Shown: piece by piece, positions 9,105-17,490 of the stretch
Numbering within the stretch: the stretch's first letter is position 1
Layout: each line of letters starts with the position of its first letter
Origin: Halorubrum sodomense
Lineage (GTDB): Archaea > Halobacteriota > Halobacteria > Halobacteriales > Haloferacaceae
Reading direction: 5' to 3'
NCBI RefSeq assembly: GCF_900111935.1
Contig: NZ_FOYN01000002.1
Span: 744,001 to 808,000 of the forward strand
DNA: 64,000 nucleotides
Notes under the pieces: generated by a model
Told to the model about the DNA's origin: nothing
What the model saw: the letters and a program-made list of their open reading frames with translations, nothing else
The model's database searches: none
Translations under genes and position numbers: made by a program

Positions 9105-10136
9105 ATGGAAACGCGGAAGGTCCAGCGGTTGGGGCCGTCGACGCTGGCGATGACCCTCCCGGCCGAGTGGGCGCAGGAACACGGCGTGAACAAGGGCGAC
9201 GAGGTGTCGCTGCGGATGGGCGGCAAGGGGACGCTCACGGTGCTTCCCGAGTCGGTGAGCACGGAGGAGTCGGAGGCGGTGATCCACGCGGACGGGCTCG
9301 ACGCGCGCTCGCTCGAGCGCGCGATCGTGGCGCAGTACGTGCTGGGACGGCGCGTGATCCACGTCCGCAGCGAGGGCGCGCTCGACAGCGAACACATCAA
9401 CGCGGTGTACAAGGCGGAGACCCAGCTGATGGGCCTCGGCGTCATCGAGGAGACGCCGGAGGACATCTCGATCCGCTGTTCCGTCGATCCCGAGGACTTC
9501 ACCCTCGACAACCTGCTCGAACGGCTGGAGAACACCGGGTCGACGATGCGGGGCGAGGGCGTGAAGGCGCTCGCGCACGGTAACCCCGACCTCGCGCAGC
9601 GCGCGCTCAACCGCGAGCGGCAGGCGAACAAGATATTCGTCCTCCTGCTCCGGCTCATCTTCACCGCGTACCAGAACCCGAACCTCGCCCGCGCGGTCGG
9701 CCTCGAGGAGGGGTTCCCGCTGATCGGCTACCGCTCGGTCGCGAAGAACCTCGAACTCACCGCCGACAACGCGGAGGACATCGCCGAGATCGTGATGGAA
9801 GCCGAGGGGCACACCCTCGACGTCGACAGCGCGACGATGCGACAGATCCGCGAGTTCACCGATCAGGTGGACGACCTGACGGCGCTCGCGGTCCGGGCCG
9901 TCGTCGAGCGCGACTACGACCTCACCGTCGAGTGCCGCGACCTGTTCTCGCGGCTGGAGGACCGCGAACAGGAGATCCTCGACGAGCTGCCGAACGACCT
10001 GGACAACGAGACGCTGCTTATGACCCGCGAGGTGCTCGTCAGCCTCCAGCACACCGCGGAGTACGCCATGCGGAACGCCGAGATCGCGGCGAACCTCGCG
10101 CTCAACGAGGCGTCGGAACACGTCGAGATCATCTGA
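9105..10136 (+). CDS. AbrB/PhoU-domain regulator of phosphate-type
   Basis: 343 residues. The N-terminal 45 residues resemble an AbrB/SpoVT swapped-hairpin DNA-binding domain (VQRLGPSTLAMTLPAEWAQ, then KGDEVSLRM). The rest contains two helical PhoU-like regions (around 135-230 and 240-335, with AVVERDYDLTVECRDLFSRL). Such AbrB-PhoU fusions are common in haloarchaea and are usually linked to phosphate uptake control, but no Pst transporter is near. It is divergent to the CheY gene; a TATA-like GGTTAAGG at 9074-9081 supports a leaderless start. Confidence 0.85.
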   Translation: METRKVQRLGPSTLAMTLPAEWAQEHGVNKGDEVSLRMGGKGTLTVLPESVSTEESEAVIHADGLDARSLERAIVAQYVLGRRVIHVRSEGALDSEHINAVYKAETQLMGLGVIEETPEDISIRCSVDPEDFTLDNLLERLENTGSTMRGEGVKALAHGNPDLAQRALNRERQANKIFVLLLRLIFTAYQNPNLARAVGLEEGFPLIGYRSVAKNLELTADNAEDIAEIVMEAEGHTLDVDSATMRQIREFTDQVDDLTALAVRAVVERDYDLTVECRDLFSRLEDREQEILDELPNDLDNETLLMTREVLVSLQHTAEYAMRNAEIAANLALNEASEHVEII

Positions 10137-10224
10137 CCCCGTGGCGGCGTCAGCGCTCGTCGCTCGCGCCCGACCGCGTCGCGCGGTTCGCATGAACTAA
10201 GTGGCCCCCCGCGAAGCGGTTCGT

Positions 10225-10407
10225 ATGAGCGAGGGTTCCATCGAGTCGGACAAGGAGGTCGGCGTCGCGCTCGCGCTCGGCGCCATCGCGTTGGTCGGTG
10301 CCGTTGTGATGGCGGCGTACCCCGGGCAGCTGGGGAAGGCGTGGGGGTTCGCGGGCGCGTTCGTCTTCGCGACGCTCGCCGTCGGCGCGGTCCAGCTGTT
10401 CGACTGA
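10225..10407 (+). CDS. Small two-helix membrane protein, 60 aa
   Basis: Short protein with a charged N-terminus (MSEGSIESDKEVG) and two hydrophobic segments at about residues 14-33 and 38-56. The ATG at 10225 has a TATA-like element 27 bases before it; a GTG 24 bases further up is also in frame but less likely. Function unknown. Confidence 0.7.
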   Translation: MSEGSIESDKEVGVALALGAIALVGAVVMAAYPGQLGKAWGFAGAFVFATLAVGAVQLFD

Positions 10408-10480
10408 TCGCGACGCGGACCGGCCGATCGGTCGTGAAAAACGAGAAACCGTTAAGGATGTCAGACGCGTATATCCGGCA

Positions 10481-10708
10481 ATGAGCGAGTACACCGAGGA
10501 GGAACAGCGGATCCTCGCGTACCTCACGGACAGCGTCACCCGTGGCGAGCGGTACCTTCGCTCGAAGACGATCGCCGACGCGATCGGTCTCACCGCGAAG
10601 CAGGTGGGCTCGCGGCTCCCCCGGCTCGCCGAGAAGTCGGACGACGTCGACATCGAGAAGTGGGGCCGCGCCAAGTCGACGACCTGGCGCGTGACGCCGG
10701 ACGGCTGA
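10481..10708 (+). CDS. Small winged-helix protein, 75 aa
   Basis: A compact helix-turn-helix protein: RILAYLTDSVTRG, a recognition region IADAIGLTAKQVGSRLPRL and a strand-like end STTWRVTPDG. It resembles a widespread haloarchaeal family that I remember as DUF7123; this name is from memory. A TATA-like GTTAAGG at 10451-10457 is 27 bases before the ATG. Probably a DNA-binding protein; target unknown. Confidence 0.78.
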   Translation: MSEYTEEEQRILAYLTDSVTRGERYLRSKTIADAIGLTAKQVGSRLPRLAEKSDDVDIEKWGRAKSTTWRVTPDG

Positions 10709-10799
10709 GGACGCGACCCGGCCCCGACGCTGTCGCCGCGTTCCCCGCACCCGACTCCGCCGACGCGCATTTTTAACCCCCGTAGCCCCAAACGGAGGT

Positions 10800-11231
10800 A
10801 TGACCGTTCGAGTCTCCCGGACGTTCGAGTTCGACGCGCCGCCGGCCGACGTGTGGGCGTTCATCTCGGACGCGGAGCAGCGCGCGGACGCCATCAGCGT
10901 GGTCGACTCCTTCGAGGTCCACGACGACGGCAGCGCGACCTGGCACGTCGCGCTACCGATACCGATGATCCGCTCCACGATCGACGTCGAGACGGAGGAC
11001 GTGGAGCGCGACCCCCCGAACCGAGTGAAGTTCGTCGGGAAGTCGCGGGCGTTCCGCGTCACCGGCGAACACGAGATCACCGAGACCGACGACGGCGGGT
11101 GCCGGCTCGCGAACGAGTTCGTCGTCGACGGGCGCCTCCCCGGCGTCGAGTCCTTCTTCAAGCGCAACTTCGACGCCGAACTGGACAACTTGGAGGACGC
11201 GCTCCGCGCGTCGCTGGCCTCGCCCGCATGA
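10800..11231 (+). CDS. SRPBCC (START-like) family protein, CoxG-type
   Basis: 143 residues forming one START/Bet v1-like ligand-binding domain: VSRTFEFDAPPADVWAFISD at the start, a middle of strands and a C-terminal long helix (FFKRNFDAELDNLEDAL). Members bind hydrophobic ligands or act as polyketide cyclase relatives; the ligand here is unknown. The start has both a TATA element (TTTTTAA near 10770) and an exact GGAGGT directly before the ATG. Its stop overlaps the next gene's ATG. Confidence 0.85.
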   Translation: MTVRVSRTFEFDAPPADVWAFISDAEQRADAISVVDSFEVHDDGSATWHVALPIPMIRSTIDVETEDVERDPPNRVKFVGKSRAFRVTGEHEITETDDGGCRLANEFVVDGRLPGVESFFKRNFDAELDNLEDALRASLASPA

Positions 11232-12034
11232 GGCTCGCCGGCGTCCAGCTGGCGGTCGAAGGCGGCGAGGTCGAGGAGAACGCCGAGCGGGCGCTCGACC
11301 GCGTCCGGGCGGCCGCGGCCGACGGCGCCGACCTGGTCGTCCTGCCCGAGCTGTTCGACGTGGGCTACTTCGCGTTCGACGCGTACGGCCGCGCCGCGGA
11401 GAGCCTCGTCGGCGACCGGCTCGCCCGGTTCGCGGCCGCGGCCGACGACCACGACGTGGCGGTGCTGGCCGGCACGGTCGTCGAGGACCTGTCGGCGTCG
11501 GCCGCGGACGAGCTCGACGTGCCGGCCGAGTCCGGACTCGCCAACGCGGCCGTGTTGTTCGACGCGGACGGCGAGCGCAGGCTCGTCTACCGGAAGCGCC
11601 ACCTGTTCGGGTACGGCTCCGAGGAGACGGACCGGATGGTCCCCGGCGAGCGGACGCCGGTGGTCGAGCTCGGGGGCGTCACCGTCGGGGTGACGACCTG
11701 CTACGACCTCCGGTTCCCGGAGCAGTTCCGCGGGATGGTCGACGCGGGCGTCGAGTGCGTGCTGGTGCCGAGCGCGTGGCCGTACCCGCGGATCGAACAC
11801 TGGCGGACGCTCGGCCGCGCGCGGGCCATCGAGAACCTGACGTACGTCGCCGCCGTCAACGGGAGCGGCCGGTTCGGCGACGACGCGCTCTGCGGCCGGA
11901 GCGCGGTGTACGACCCCTGGGGGACCGCGCTCGCGTCGGCCGGCGACGAACCCGGGGTCGTGACCGCGACGGTGGACCCCGAGCGGGTCGCGGCGGTCCG
12001 CGAGGAGTTCCCCGCGCTCCGCGACCGCCGCTGA
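11228..12034 (+). CDS. Carbon-nitrogen hydrolase (nitrilase superfamily)
   Basis: 268 residues with the nitrilase catalytic triad: Glu in VVLPELFD, Lys in LVYRKRHLFG and Cys in TTCYDLRFPEQF. The second conserved Glu and RARAIENLTYVAAVN are also present. Such enzymes hydrolyse amides or nitriles, for example as omega-amidase or deaminated-glutathione amidase; the substrate cannot be told. The ATG at 11228 overlaps the TGA of the SRPBCC gene, so the two are translationally coupled. Confidence 0.9.
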   Translation: MRLAGVQLAVEGGEVEENAERALDRVRAAAADGADLVVLPELFDVGYFAFDAYGRAAESLVGDRLARFAAAADDHDVAVLAGTVVEDLSASAADELDVPAESGLANAAVLFDADGERRLVYRKRHLFGYGSEETDRMVPGERTPVVELGGVTVGVTTCYDLRFPEQFRGMVDAGVECVLVPSAWPYPRIEHWRTLGRARAIENLTYVAAVNGSGRFGDDALCGRSAVYDPWGTALASAGDEPGVVTATVDPERVAAVREEFPALRDRR

Positions 12035-12785
12035 GTCGGCGTCTGGTACGGGAAGCTGCCGGTTCGCGGTCTCGGTGACCCCGTCGCCCGCCTCCGCGAA
12101 CGCCGCCCGGCGCCGGCATCACGCGTCCGTCGGTAAGCGCGTCCGTATCTCGCGCCTCCGGATCTCACACCTTTATACGCCTGAGGCACGTACCGGTGCT
12201 TGCCGAAGACCGACGCTTTTCTCGTTGGGATTCGGCGTTAACCGATCCGCGCGCCCGTCCCGACCACCCGGGCGGCGACGCCGAGGACAGCCTGGGGGTC
12301 CGCTGTCCGGCCCGCCGCCCGCCGCCTCTCGCCGCCGCTTCGCCTTTCGCCCGCCTGCCCTTCCCACTTCCACCCCTCTCCCCTTCCACCGACGCCCAGT
12401 CGCGTCCCCTTCCGATGTACGCAGTCGTCGCTGTCTCCACGACGCACTACCGAACTCCGGACCGATTCGGGGACGACGCGGCGGGACTCGCCTCCTTCGC
12501 GCGCGAATATCTCTACTGATAATTCGGCCGGTAGGTTCTTACGTCGCTCGGCGGAGGAAGCAAACGCCGCGGACGAATCCGACTGGCCCCACCCCGTTCC
12601 GGGCGGGCCGGTCGGCCACTCGCTTCCACCGTCCGTCGTCCGTCGGCTTGGGTTCGGGTCCACCCGCTCCCACACCGAGCCCGAACCCCTTTCGGTACGT
12701 GCCTCGCTTCACGGACAGCGACCGCCGTCGGAGCGCGGGGCCGAAGCGCAAGGACGAAACCCCGGGCCGACGAACCGACGGTCGA
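12035..12785. other. Long intergenic region with an orphan TATA-like box
   Basis: About 750 bases without a gene I can support. There is a good TATA-like sequence (CCTTTATACG near 12170-12180) with no credible protein after it; the 107-codon frame that follows is Pro/Arg/Ser-rich and starts with GTG. The stretch 12300-12400 is strongly pyrimidine-rich on the plus strand. An AT-rich spot lies at 12500-12530. It may hold an ncRNA or be decayed sequence. Confidence 0.5.
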
Positions 12786-13802
12786 ATGTTCCCCCGCGAG
12801 TACCGCGGCGTCGCCTTCGTGGTCGGGCTGTTCCTCGTCGTCCAGGTGGGCGCGCTGGCGCTGGTCCCCGAGTTCGCCGCGAGCGGCTATCAGGCGGTCG
12901 AGAACCCCGACAACCCCGCGAACAGCGTGCTGTACGTCCTCGCCATCGTCGCGATGACGGGCGTGATGCTGGCGGCGTTCCGGTACGACTTCGACGGGGC
13001 GATCCGGCTGTTGATCGTCGGCGTCTCGGCGTGGCTCTCGTGGTACGTCTTCTCCGCGCTCGTCTCGCCGCTCGCGGCCGCCGTCCCCGCGGTCGCGGTC
13101 GGCGTCGGGCTGCTCGTCCACCCCGAGTGGTACGTGATCGACGTCGCCGGGATGTTGATGGGCGCGGGCGCCGCCGGGCTGTTCGGCATCTCGTTCGGGC
13201 TGCTGCCGGCGCTCATTCTGCTCGCCGTCCTCGCCGTCTACGACGCGGTCTCGGTGTACGGCACCGAGCACATGCTGTCGCTCGCGGAGGGCGTGATGGA
13301 CCTGAACATCCCCGTCGTGCTGGTGATCCCGTTGTCGCTGTCGTACTCGCTGCTCGACGGCGAGTCGGCGAGCGACGAGGCGTCCGGGGTGGGCGAGGAG
13401 GCGGAAACGGACGGGGAGCCCGACAGCGGTGCCGATTCCGACATCGACGACGGGTGCGACGACGGAAGCGACGCCGCCGAACCCACCGAAGGCGGCGACC
13501 GCGACGCCTTCTTCATCGGCCTCGGCGACGCCGTCATCCCGACGGTGCTGATAGCGAGCGCGGCGACGTTCTCGCCGGCGGCCGACCTCGCGGTCCCGCT
13601 CCTCGGCGTCAACCTCCCTGCGCTGCTCGCGATGGTCGGCACCCTCGCGGGGCTGCTCGTGCTCATGCGGTGGGTGATCCAGGGGCGGCCGCACGCGGGC
13701 CTGCCACTTTTAAACGGCGGCGCGATCGGCGGCTACCTGATCGGCTCGCTCGTCGCCGGCATCCCGCTGATCGAGGCGCTGGGGCTCGCGGGCTTCTTTT
13801 AA
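12786..13802 (+). CDS. Presenilin-family intramembrane aspartyl protease (PSH)
   Basis: Polytopic membrane protein of 338 residues with about nine helices. The two catalytic aspartates are visible: D153 in AVYDAVSVYG and D248 in FIGLGDAVIP. The third family motif, usually PAL, here reads PLL (307-309) in GLPLLNGGAIGG. Between helices six and seven is a strongly acidic, Asp/Glu/Ser-rich loop (about 191-240). Archaeal presenilin homologues cut membrane proteins in the bilayer; the natural substrate is unknown. The start is not marked by a clear TATA box, and an in-frame GTG at 12699 is a weaker alternative. Confidence 0.85.
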   Translation: MFPREYRGVAFVVGLFLVVQVGALALVPEFAASGYQAVENPDNPANSVLYVLAIVAMTGVMLAAFRYDFDGAIRLLIVGVSAWLSWYVFSALVSPLAAAVPAVAVGVGLLVHPEWYVIDVAGMLMGAGAAGLFGISFGLLPALILLAVLAVYDAVSVYGTEHMLSLAEGVMDLNIPVVLVIPLSLSYSLLDGESASDEASGVGEEAETDGEPDSGADSDIDDGCDDGSDAAEPTEGGDRDAFFIGLGDAVIPTVLIASAATFSPAADLAVPLLGVNLPALLAMVGTLAGLLVLMRWVIQGRPHAGLPLLNGGAIGGYLIGSLVAGIPLIEALGLAGFF

Positions 13803-13827
13803 ATAGATTCGGGCGTCCGATAATTTG

Positions 13828-14215
13828 TTTATAAACTAGTGAGCGTCACGAACCCCCCGAAGCCCCAGCCGGGAGGGCGGCGCGCGCTCGCTGTCGTTCG
13901 AGACGCCGAAGGCGTCTCGTGATAACGAGAGAGCGAAGCTCTCTCGAACCACGCTCCTCAGTCGCTCACTCCGTTCGCTCCCTGCGGTGCTTACGTCGTC
14001 ATCAGAACGCTTCGCGTTCTGATTGGCTCACGAGAGCGAAGCTCTCGTGAACGCCTGCGCCGCCCTCCCGGCTGCCCCTTCGAGTCCCGCCCGACCGCAC
14101 AGCAACCGCGCCTCACACCTCCCCAACCTCGCCGCTCACGCCCTCCGGGCGTTCGCGGCGTCCCTCGCGCGTGCTGCTCGGCCGCAGAGCGGCCTCGCAG
14201 GCACGCGCCACCGCC
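13828..14215 (+). repeat. Structured intergenic element, copy A (long type)
   Basis: Begins with TTTATAAA at 13828-13835, then a conserved box ending AAGCCCCAG. Stem P1 pairs 13866-13883 with 14057-14074, 18 perfect pairs. The 173-base part between holds four perfect small hairpins with three-base loops (13899-13919, 13926-13946, 14003-14021, 14029-14049). After P1 come a conserved 62-base linker, stem P2 (14130-14160, with a TC/TC internal loop) and stem P3 (14167-14174 with 14201-14208, inner GGCCGC/GCGGCC). It lies between two convergent genes. Shares this plan with copies B, C and D. Confidence 0.85.
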
Positions 14216-14225
14216 GAGAAATTCG

Positions 14226-14735
14226 CTATTCGTCGTCCGCGGGGTTCCCGTCGCGCGTCTTCACGGCGACGCCGGAGCCGAGCTGTTCGGCCTCCGCGCC
14301 GGAGAGCTCGGCGCGGCCGACCCCGAAGATCGCGCCGCTCTCGTCGACGACGAGGACCTCGTCGCCGGGGCGGATCCCGTCGTCGGCCGCGGTGACGAAC
14401 TTCGCGAACGCGTTGCGCCCCTCGCGCACGAACGGCTCGCTCTCATCGCCGACGACCATCCGGTGTCGCGGGGCGGCGAACGCCTCGCCGATCCGCTTCC
14501 CGCCCGCGAGCCCGAGGGTGAACCGACCGTCGGTGCCGTACGAGACGAGGCGGTCGCCCTCGCTGCTGCCGGGGGTGTCGTCGACGTCGCCGTCGATCAC
14601 CTGCCGCGGGCGGCCGCCGCTCGACCGGCGCACGGTGAGGGTGTCGGCCGGGGGGAACAGGGCGTCGCCCGCGCCGGCCCCGAACTGGTAGTCGGCGGCG
14701 GTCCGCAGGTCCGCGAGCGTGTCGGCGTCGGTCAT
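14226..14735 (-). CDS. PUA-domain RNA-binding protein
   Basis: 169 residues. The N-terminal half (ADLRTAADYQFGAGAGDALF) is typical of stand-alone haloarchaeal proteins related to the archaeosine tRNA-guanine transglycosylase C-terminal region, and the C-terminal half is a PUA domain (AFAKFVTAADDGIRPGDEV, then VLVVDESGAIFGVGRA). It probably binds tRNA or another RNA. A TATA-like element is about 27 bases before the ATG. Exact partner unknown. Confidence 0.82.
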   Translation of the reverse strand: MTDADTLADLRTAADYQFGAGAGDALFPPADTLTVRRSSGGRPRQVIDGDVDDTPGSSEGDRLVSYGTDGRFTLGLAGGKRIGEAFAAPRHRMVVGDESEPFVREGRNAFAKFVTAADDGIRPGDEVLVVDESGAIFGVGRAELSGAEAEQLGSGVAVKTRDGNPADDE

Positions 14736-14937
14736 GGCCGGGATACCGACCGCGCGCCCAAAGCGATTGCGACACCGTCCGGCGACGATACCGCCGTGGG
14801 GAGCCGACTCTGCGGGGACTCGTGCGGGATTACTCCGCGCGGACGGCGACCGTCGCGGCCGGGGCGCTTCACCGGAACGGCGCGGGCGACACGCTTCGGA
14901 GCCCTGAATCGGGGCGTACCAGCCCGGACGCGACCCG

Positions 14938-15870
14938 TCAGAGTTCGATCCGGTCGACGATTGCCTCGTTCCCGTCGGTCCCGTCGCTGTGGGTGTTGAT
15001 CGCGACGGTCCGGATCCGCTCTTCGAGCAGTGATCCGTCGATCTTCGCCTTCAACAGGGAGTCGACCTGGTAGACGCCGGCGGCGTTGTTCATCCGGATC
15101 ACGACCTGAACGGGCGTCTCGTCGCCCGCGCGCAACGAGACGCGTTCGATCGCCTGCGAGGAGACGGTGTTGATCCCGCGGCCGCCCTCCTCGTAGGGGA
15201 CCCGAGAGCGCCCGCGTTCCATGTCCAGCCCGTCCGCGATCCGGACGACGCCGGCCTCCAGCGTGAGCGGCTGCTCCTCGGTGTGGTGGCATAAGATTGC
15301 GTGGAGCACTTCGGCCTTCACGCGGACTCGGTCGGCCACGCCGTAGAAGTCGGTGAGCAGGTCGTCGAGCAGGTCGGCCGCGAGCGGGATCGAGTAGTAC
15401 GGGTGGTCGTGGCGGTGGACGACGTGGCCGATGTCGTGGAGCGTCGCGGCCAGCGCGACGATCACCGGCTCGTCGGCCTCGTCGAGCCCCTGCTGGCGGG
15501 CGCCGTTGAACTCGACGCCGCCGGACTTGAGCAGGTCGTACAGCCGGAGCGCGCGGTCGCGGACGATCTCGACGTGTTTCGCGCCGTGGTCGTTGTACCC
15601 CTTCCGCGCGACCGGATTGACGTTTTGCGCCTCCAGGTACGCGACGATCTCCTCGTCCGATTCGAGCCGCGACATGACCTCGTTGAGCCGCTCGTCCGGG
15701 AACGCGTGGTCGGCCTCCGGGTCGTACTCGTGGCGGTCGGCGTCGGTGTCGGCGTCGACCTCGTCGGGCGTATCGAGGTCGTCTGCGGCCGGATCGGGCG
15801 CGTCGTCCGGTGTCGGATCGGGCGCGTCGTCCGGTGTCGGATCGGGCGCGTCGTCGGCAGGGTCGGTCAT
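14938..15870 (-). CDS. HD-domain phosphohydrolase
   Basis: 310 residues. The HD metal site is visible in order: His in HGAKHVEIV, HD in ATLHDIGHVVH, two His in HAILCHH and Asp in RIADGLDM. A disordered N-terminus contains three PDPTPDDA-like repeats coded by a 21-base tandem repeat at about 15790-15855. Likely a phosphatase or phosphodiesterase acting on a nucleotide or polar phosphate. The ATG at 15870 is preceded by a TATA-like CATTTATCC at 15894-15902. Confidence 0.87.
   Translation of the reverse strand: MTDPADDAPDPTPDDAPDPTPDDAPDPAADDLDTPDEVDADTDADRHEYDPEADHAFPDERLNEVMSRLESDEEIVAYLEAQNVNPVARKGYNDHGAKHVEIVRDRALRLYDLLKSGGVEFNGARQQGLDEADEPVIVALAATLHDIGHVVHRHDHPYYSIPLAADLLDDLLTDFYGVADRVRVKAEVLHAILCHHTEEQPLTLEAGVVRIADGLDMERGRSRVPYEEGGRGINTVSSQAIERVSLRAGDETPVQVVIRMNNAAGVYQVDSLLKAKIDGSLLEERIRTVAINTHSDGTDGNEAIVDRIEL
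15785..15858. repeat. 21-bp tandem repeat inside the HD-protein gene
   Basis: Three nearly equal units with the core GTCGGATCGGGCGCGTCGTC code for PDPTPDDA-type octads near the protein N-terminus. Being a multiple of three, the repeat keeps the frame. Confidence 0.8.
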
Positions 15871-16016
15871 ACGTCTCCCAGAAACCTTCACCGGGGATAA
15901 ATGTGCGAGCCGCGCGGCGCTGCCGGCCACGGAGTCGCCGCGGCTTCGTCGACCGAACGGCGACGACCCCGCCGTCGTCCCCGGCGCTTATGCCGCCGCC
16001 GGCTGTGGGTCCGCGC

Positions 16017-16700
16017 ATGCCCTTCGACGCCGACCGCGTCTCGACGGTGACGTTCGACTCGTACAGCACGCTCGTGGACGTGGAGGCCGCCGAGGCCGCG
16101 CTCGCGGACCGCGTCGACGACCCCGAGCCGGTGTCGCGGCTGTGGCGGTCGCGGTCGCTGGCGTACACGTTCGTCGCGAACGCGGTCGACGCCTACCAGC
16201 CGTTCTACGAGATGAACCGCGACGCGCTCACCTACGCGCTCGACGCGCACGGCGTCGACCTCCCGGACGCGGAGCGCGACGAGATCCTCGCGGTGTACCA
16301 CGAGCTGGAGGTGTTCGACGACGTGCGCGACGCGATCGGCCGCCTCCGCGACGCCGGCTACGACTGCTACGTCCTCTCGAACGGCGACCCCGAGATGCTG
16401 GCGTCGCTCGTCGACCACGCCGACATCGCTGACCTGATCGAGGACGCGATCAGCGCCGACGAGGTGGAGACGTTCAAGCCCGACGCCGAGCTCTACCGGC
16501 ACGGCGCGGCCCGAACCGGGACGCCGATCGACGAGGTGGTCCACGCGACGGCCGGCTGGTTCGACGTGCTCGGAGCGCGACACGCCGGGATGCAGGCCGC
16601 GTGGGTCGACCGGAAGGGAACGCCGTGGGAGCCGTTCGGCGGCGATCCGGACGCCACCGTCGAGACGCTCCACGACCTGGCGGACCTGCTCGGGGCCTGA
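16017..16700 (+). CDS. HAD-superfamily hydrolase, (S)-2-haloacid dehalogenase-like
   Basis: 227 residues with the HAD motifs: nucleophile Asp in TVTFDSYSTLVDV, Ser in YVLSNGDPEML, Lys in ETFKPDAELY and acidic residues in GWFDVLGARHAG. The SYSTLVD form and overall length fit the type II haloacid dehalogenase group, but many members have other substrates. A TATA-like GCTTATG about 27 bases before 16017 supports this start over an ATG at 15989. Confidence 0.85.
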   Translation: MPFDADRVSTVTFDSYSTLVDVEAAEAALADRVDDPEPVSRLWRSRSLAYTFVANAVDAYQPFYEMNRDALTYALDAHGVDLPDAERDEILAVYHELEVFDDVRDAIGRLRDAGYDCYVLSNGDPEMLASLVDHADIADLIEDAISADEVETFKPDAELYRHGAARTGTPIDEVVHATAGWFDVLGARHAGMQAAWVDRKGTPWEPFGGDPDATVETLHDLADLLGA

Positions 16701-16712
16701 CGGCGCCGCCCG

Positions 16713-17171
16713 ATGCGACTCCGCGACGCCGACGCGGCCGACGGTCGGTTCCGGTTCCGCGGCCGCCCGCTCGTCTCGTGGCTGCTGATCGCCGCGCTCG
16801 TGCAGCTCTCCGTCCGGGCGCTCGTCGGCGGCGCCGCCCTGATCGCCGCGCCCTCCGGCCGGATCGTCGGCCTCTCGACCGACGCGCTGGCCCGCACGCC
16901 GTTCGACGACTACCTCGTCCCCGGCGTCGTCCTCTTCGTCGTCTTCGGGCTCGTCTCCGCGGCCGTCTGCTACGGGGTGTACGCCGGTCGGAAGGGGGCG
17001 CCCGCGGCCGCGGCCGCCGTCGGCCTCGCCCTGCTGGGCTGGCTGGCGGTCGAGGCGCTGGCGGGCTTCGACAGGCCGACGATCTGGTTGAACCTCGCGA
17101 CGGCGGTCGCGGCGCTCGCGCTCGCGTCGCGTCCGTGCGTTCGCGACGGGGGCCGCGGAGCGGATGCGTGA
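16713..17171 (+). CDS. Membrane protein of unknown function, 152 aa
   Basis: Four hydrophobic segments (about residues 20-45, 68-90, 95-115, 122-140) with a short basic N-terminus. It starts 12 bases after the HAD gene and is probably cotranscribed. Its last codons lie within a 26-base tandem repeat. I do not recognise the family. Confidence 0.72.
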   Translation: MRLRDADAADGRFRFRGRPLVSWLLIAALVQLSVRALVGGAALIAAPSGRIVGLSTDALARTPFDDYLVPGVVLFVVFGLVSAAVCYGVYAGRKGAPAAAAAVGLALLGWLAVEALAGFDRPTIWLNLATAVAALALASRPCVRDGGRGADA

Positions 17172-17218
17172 GAGGCCGCCGCGGAGCGGATGCGTGAGAG
17201 GCCGCCGCGGAGCGGGCC
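17152..17218. repeat. 26-bp tandem repeat across a stop codon
   Basis: Units at 17152-17177 and 17178-17203 and a partial third to about 17218, beginning GCCGCGGAGCGGATGCG. The stop codon of the membrane protein gene is in the first unit. The period is not a multiple of three, so it is not a coding repeat. Confidence 0.85.
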
Positions 17219-17490
17219 AGCGACCGCCCGCCGCGGCAGTTTCGACCCGAGACACAACCTATAAGCGCGCGACCGATCCATACTGCGGTGTGACCCGCTC
17301 CGCGTCCGCACGCGGTCCGCAACCGGCGCCAGCGACGCGGCTCTTCTCGAAAAAACGCGCGTGAACCGTCCGCCGGCGGGAGTGGCGACCCCGTCCCGGA
17401 CGACCCCCGACCCGCGACCGGAGACGGTCGCGCGGCCGTTCCGCTTCACGACCGACACCGAATCCCACCACACGCACCCACACCGAACCC
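17219..17490 (+). promoter_or_regulatory. Promoter and long leader of the lysine operon
   Basis: A TATA-like CTATAAG at 17259-17265 would start transcription near 17288, giving a leader of about 200 bases before dapA, unusual in this window where most mRNAs look leaderless. The leader has an A-run flanked by GC-rich sequence near 17350. No known riboswitch is recognised. No separate TATA box right before the dapA ATG is evident. Confidence 0.45.

Noticed and set aside
12196-12519. 107-codon frame after an orphan TATA box
   Set aside because: GTG start, Pro/Arg/Ser-rich low-complexity composition and no acidic bias, unlike real proteins here.
12238-12675. 145-codon minus-strand frame in the same spacer
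   Set aside because: Low complexity, basic, no recognisable fold; overlaps nothing that would support it.
13866-14208. CRISPR array or rRNA/tRNA gene at the hairpin-rich regions
   Set aside because: Hairpins differ in sequence and spacing, there are no equal-length spacers, and no tRNA or rRNA signature is present.
13828-14215. Insertion sequence or MITE of a known transposase family
   Set aside because: No transposase gene is in the window, no clear terminal inverted repeats beyond TTTATAA and no obvious target duplication at the ends; mobility remains open but is not shown.
15810-16016. Longer start for the HAD protein
   Set aside because: Residues before 16017 are Arg/Ser-rich and overlap the other strand's HD gene; the TATA-like element fits the ATG at 16017.
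17361-17490. His-rich leader peptide before dapA
   Set aside because: The frame is the upstream run-in of the dapB frame; the His codons arise from CAC-rich sequence and there is no start or stop that defines a peptide.
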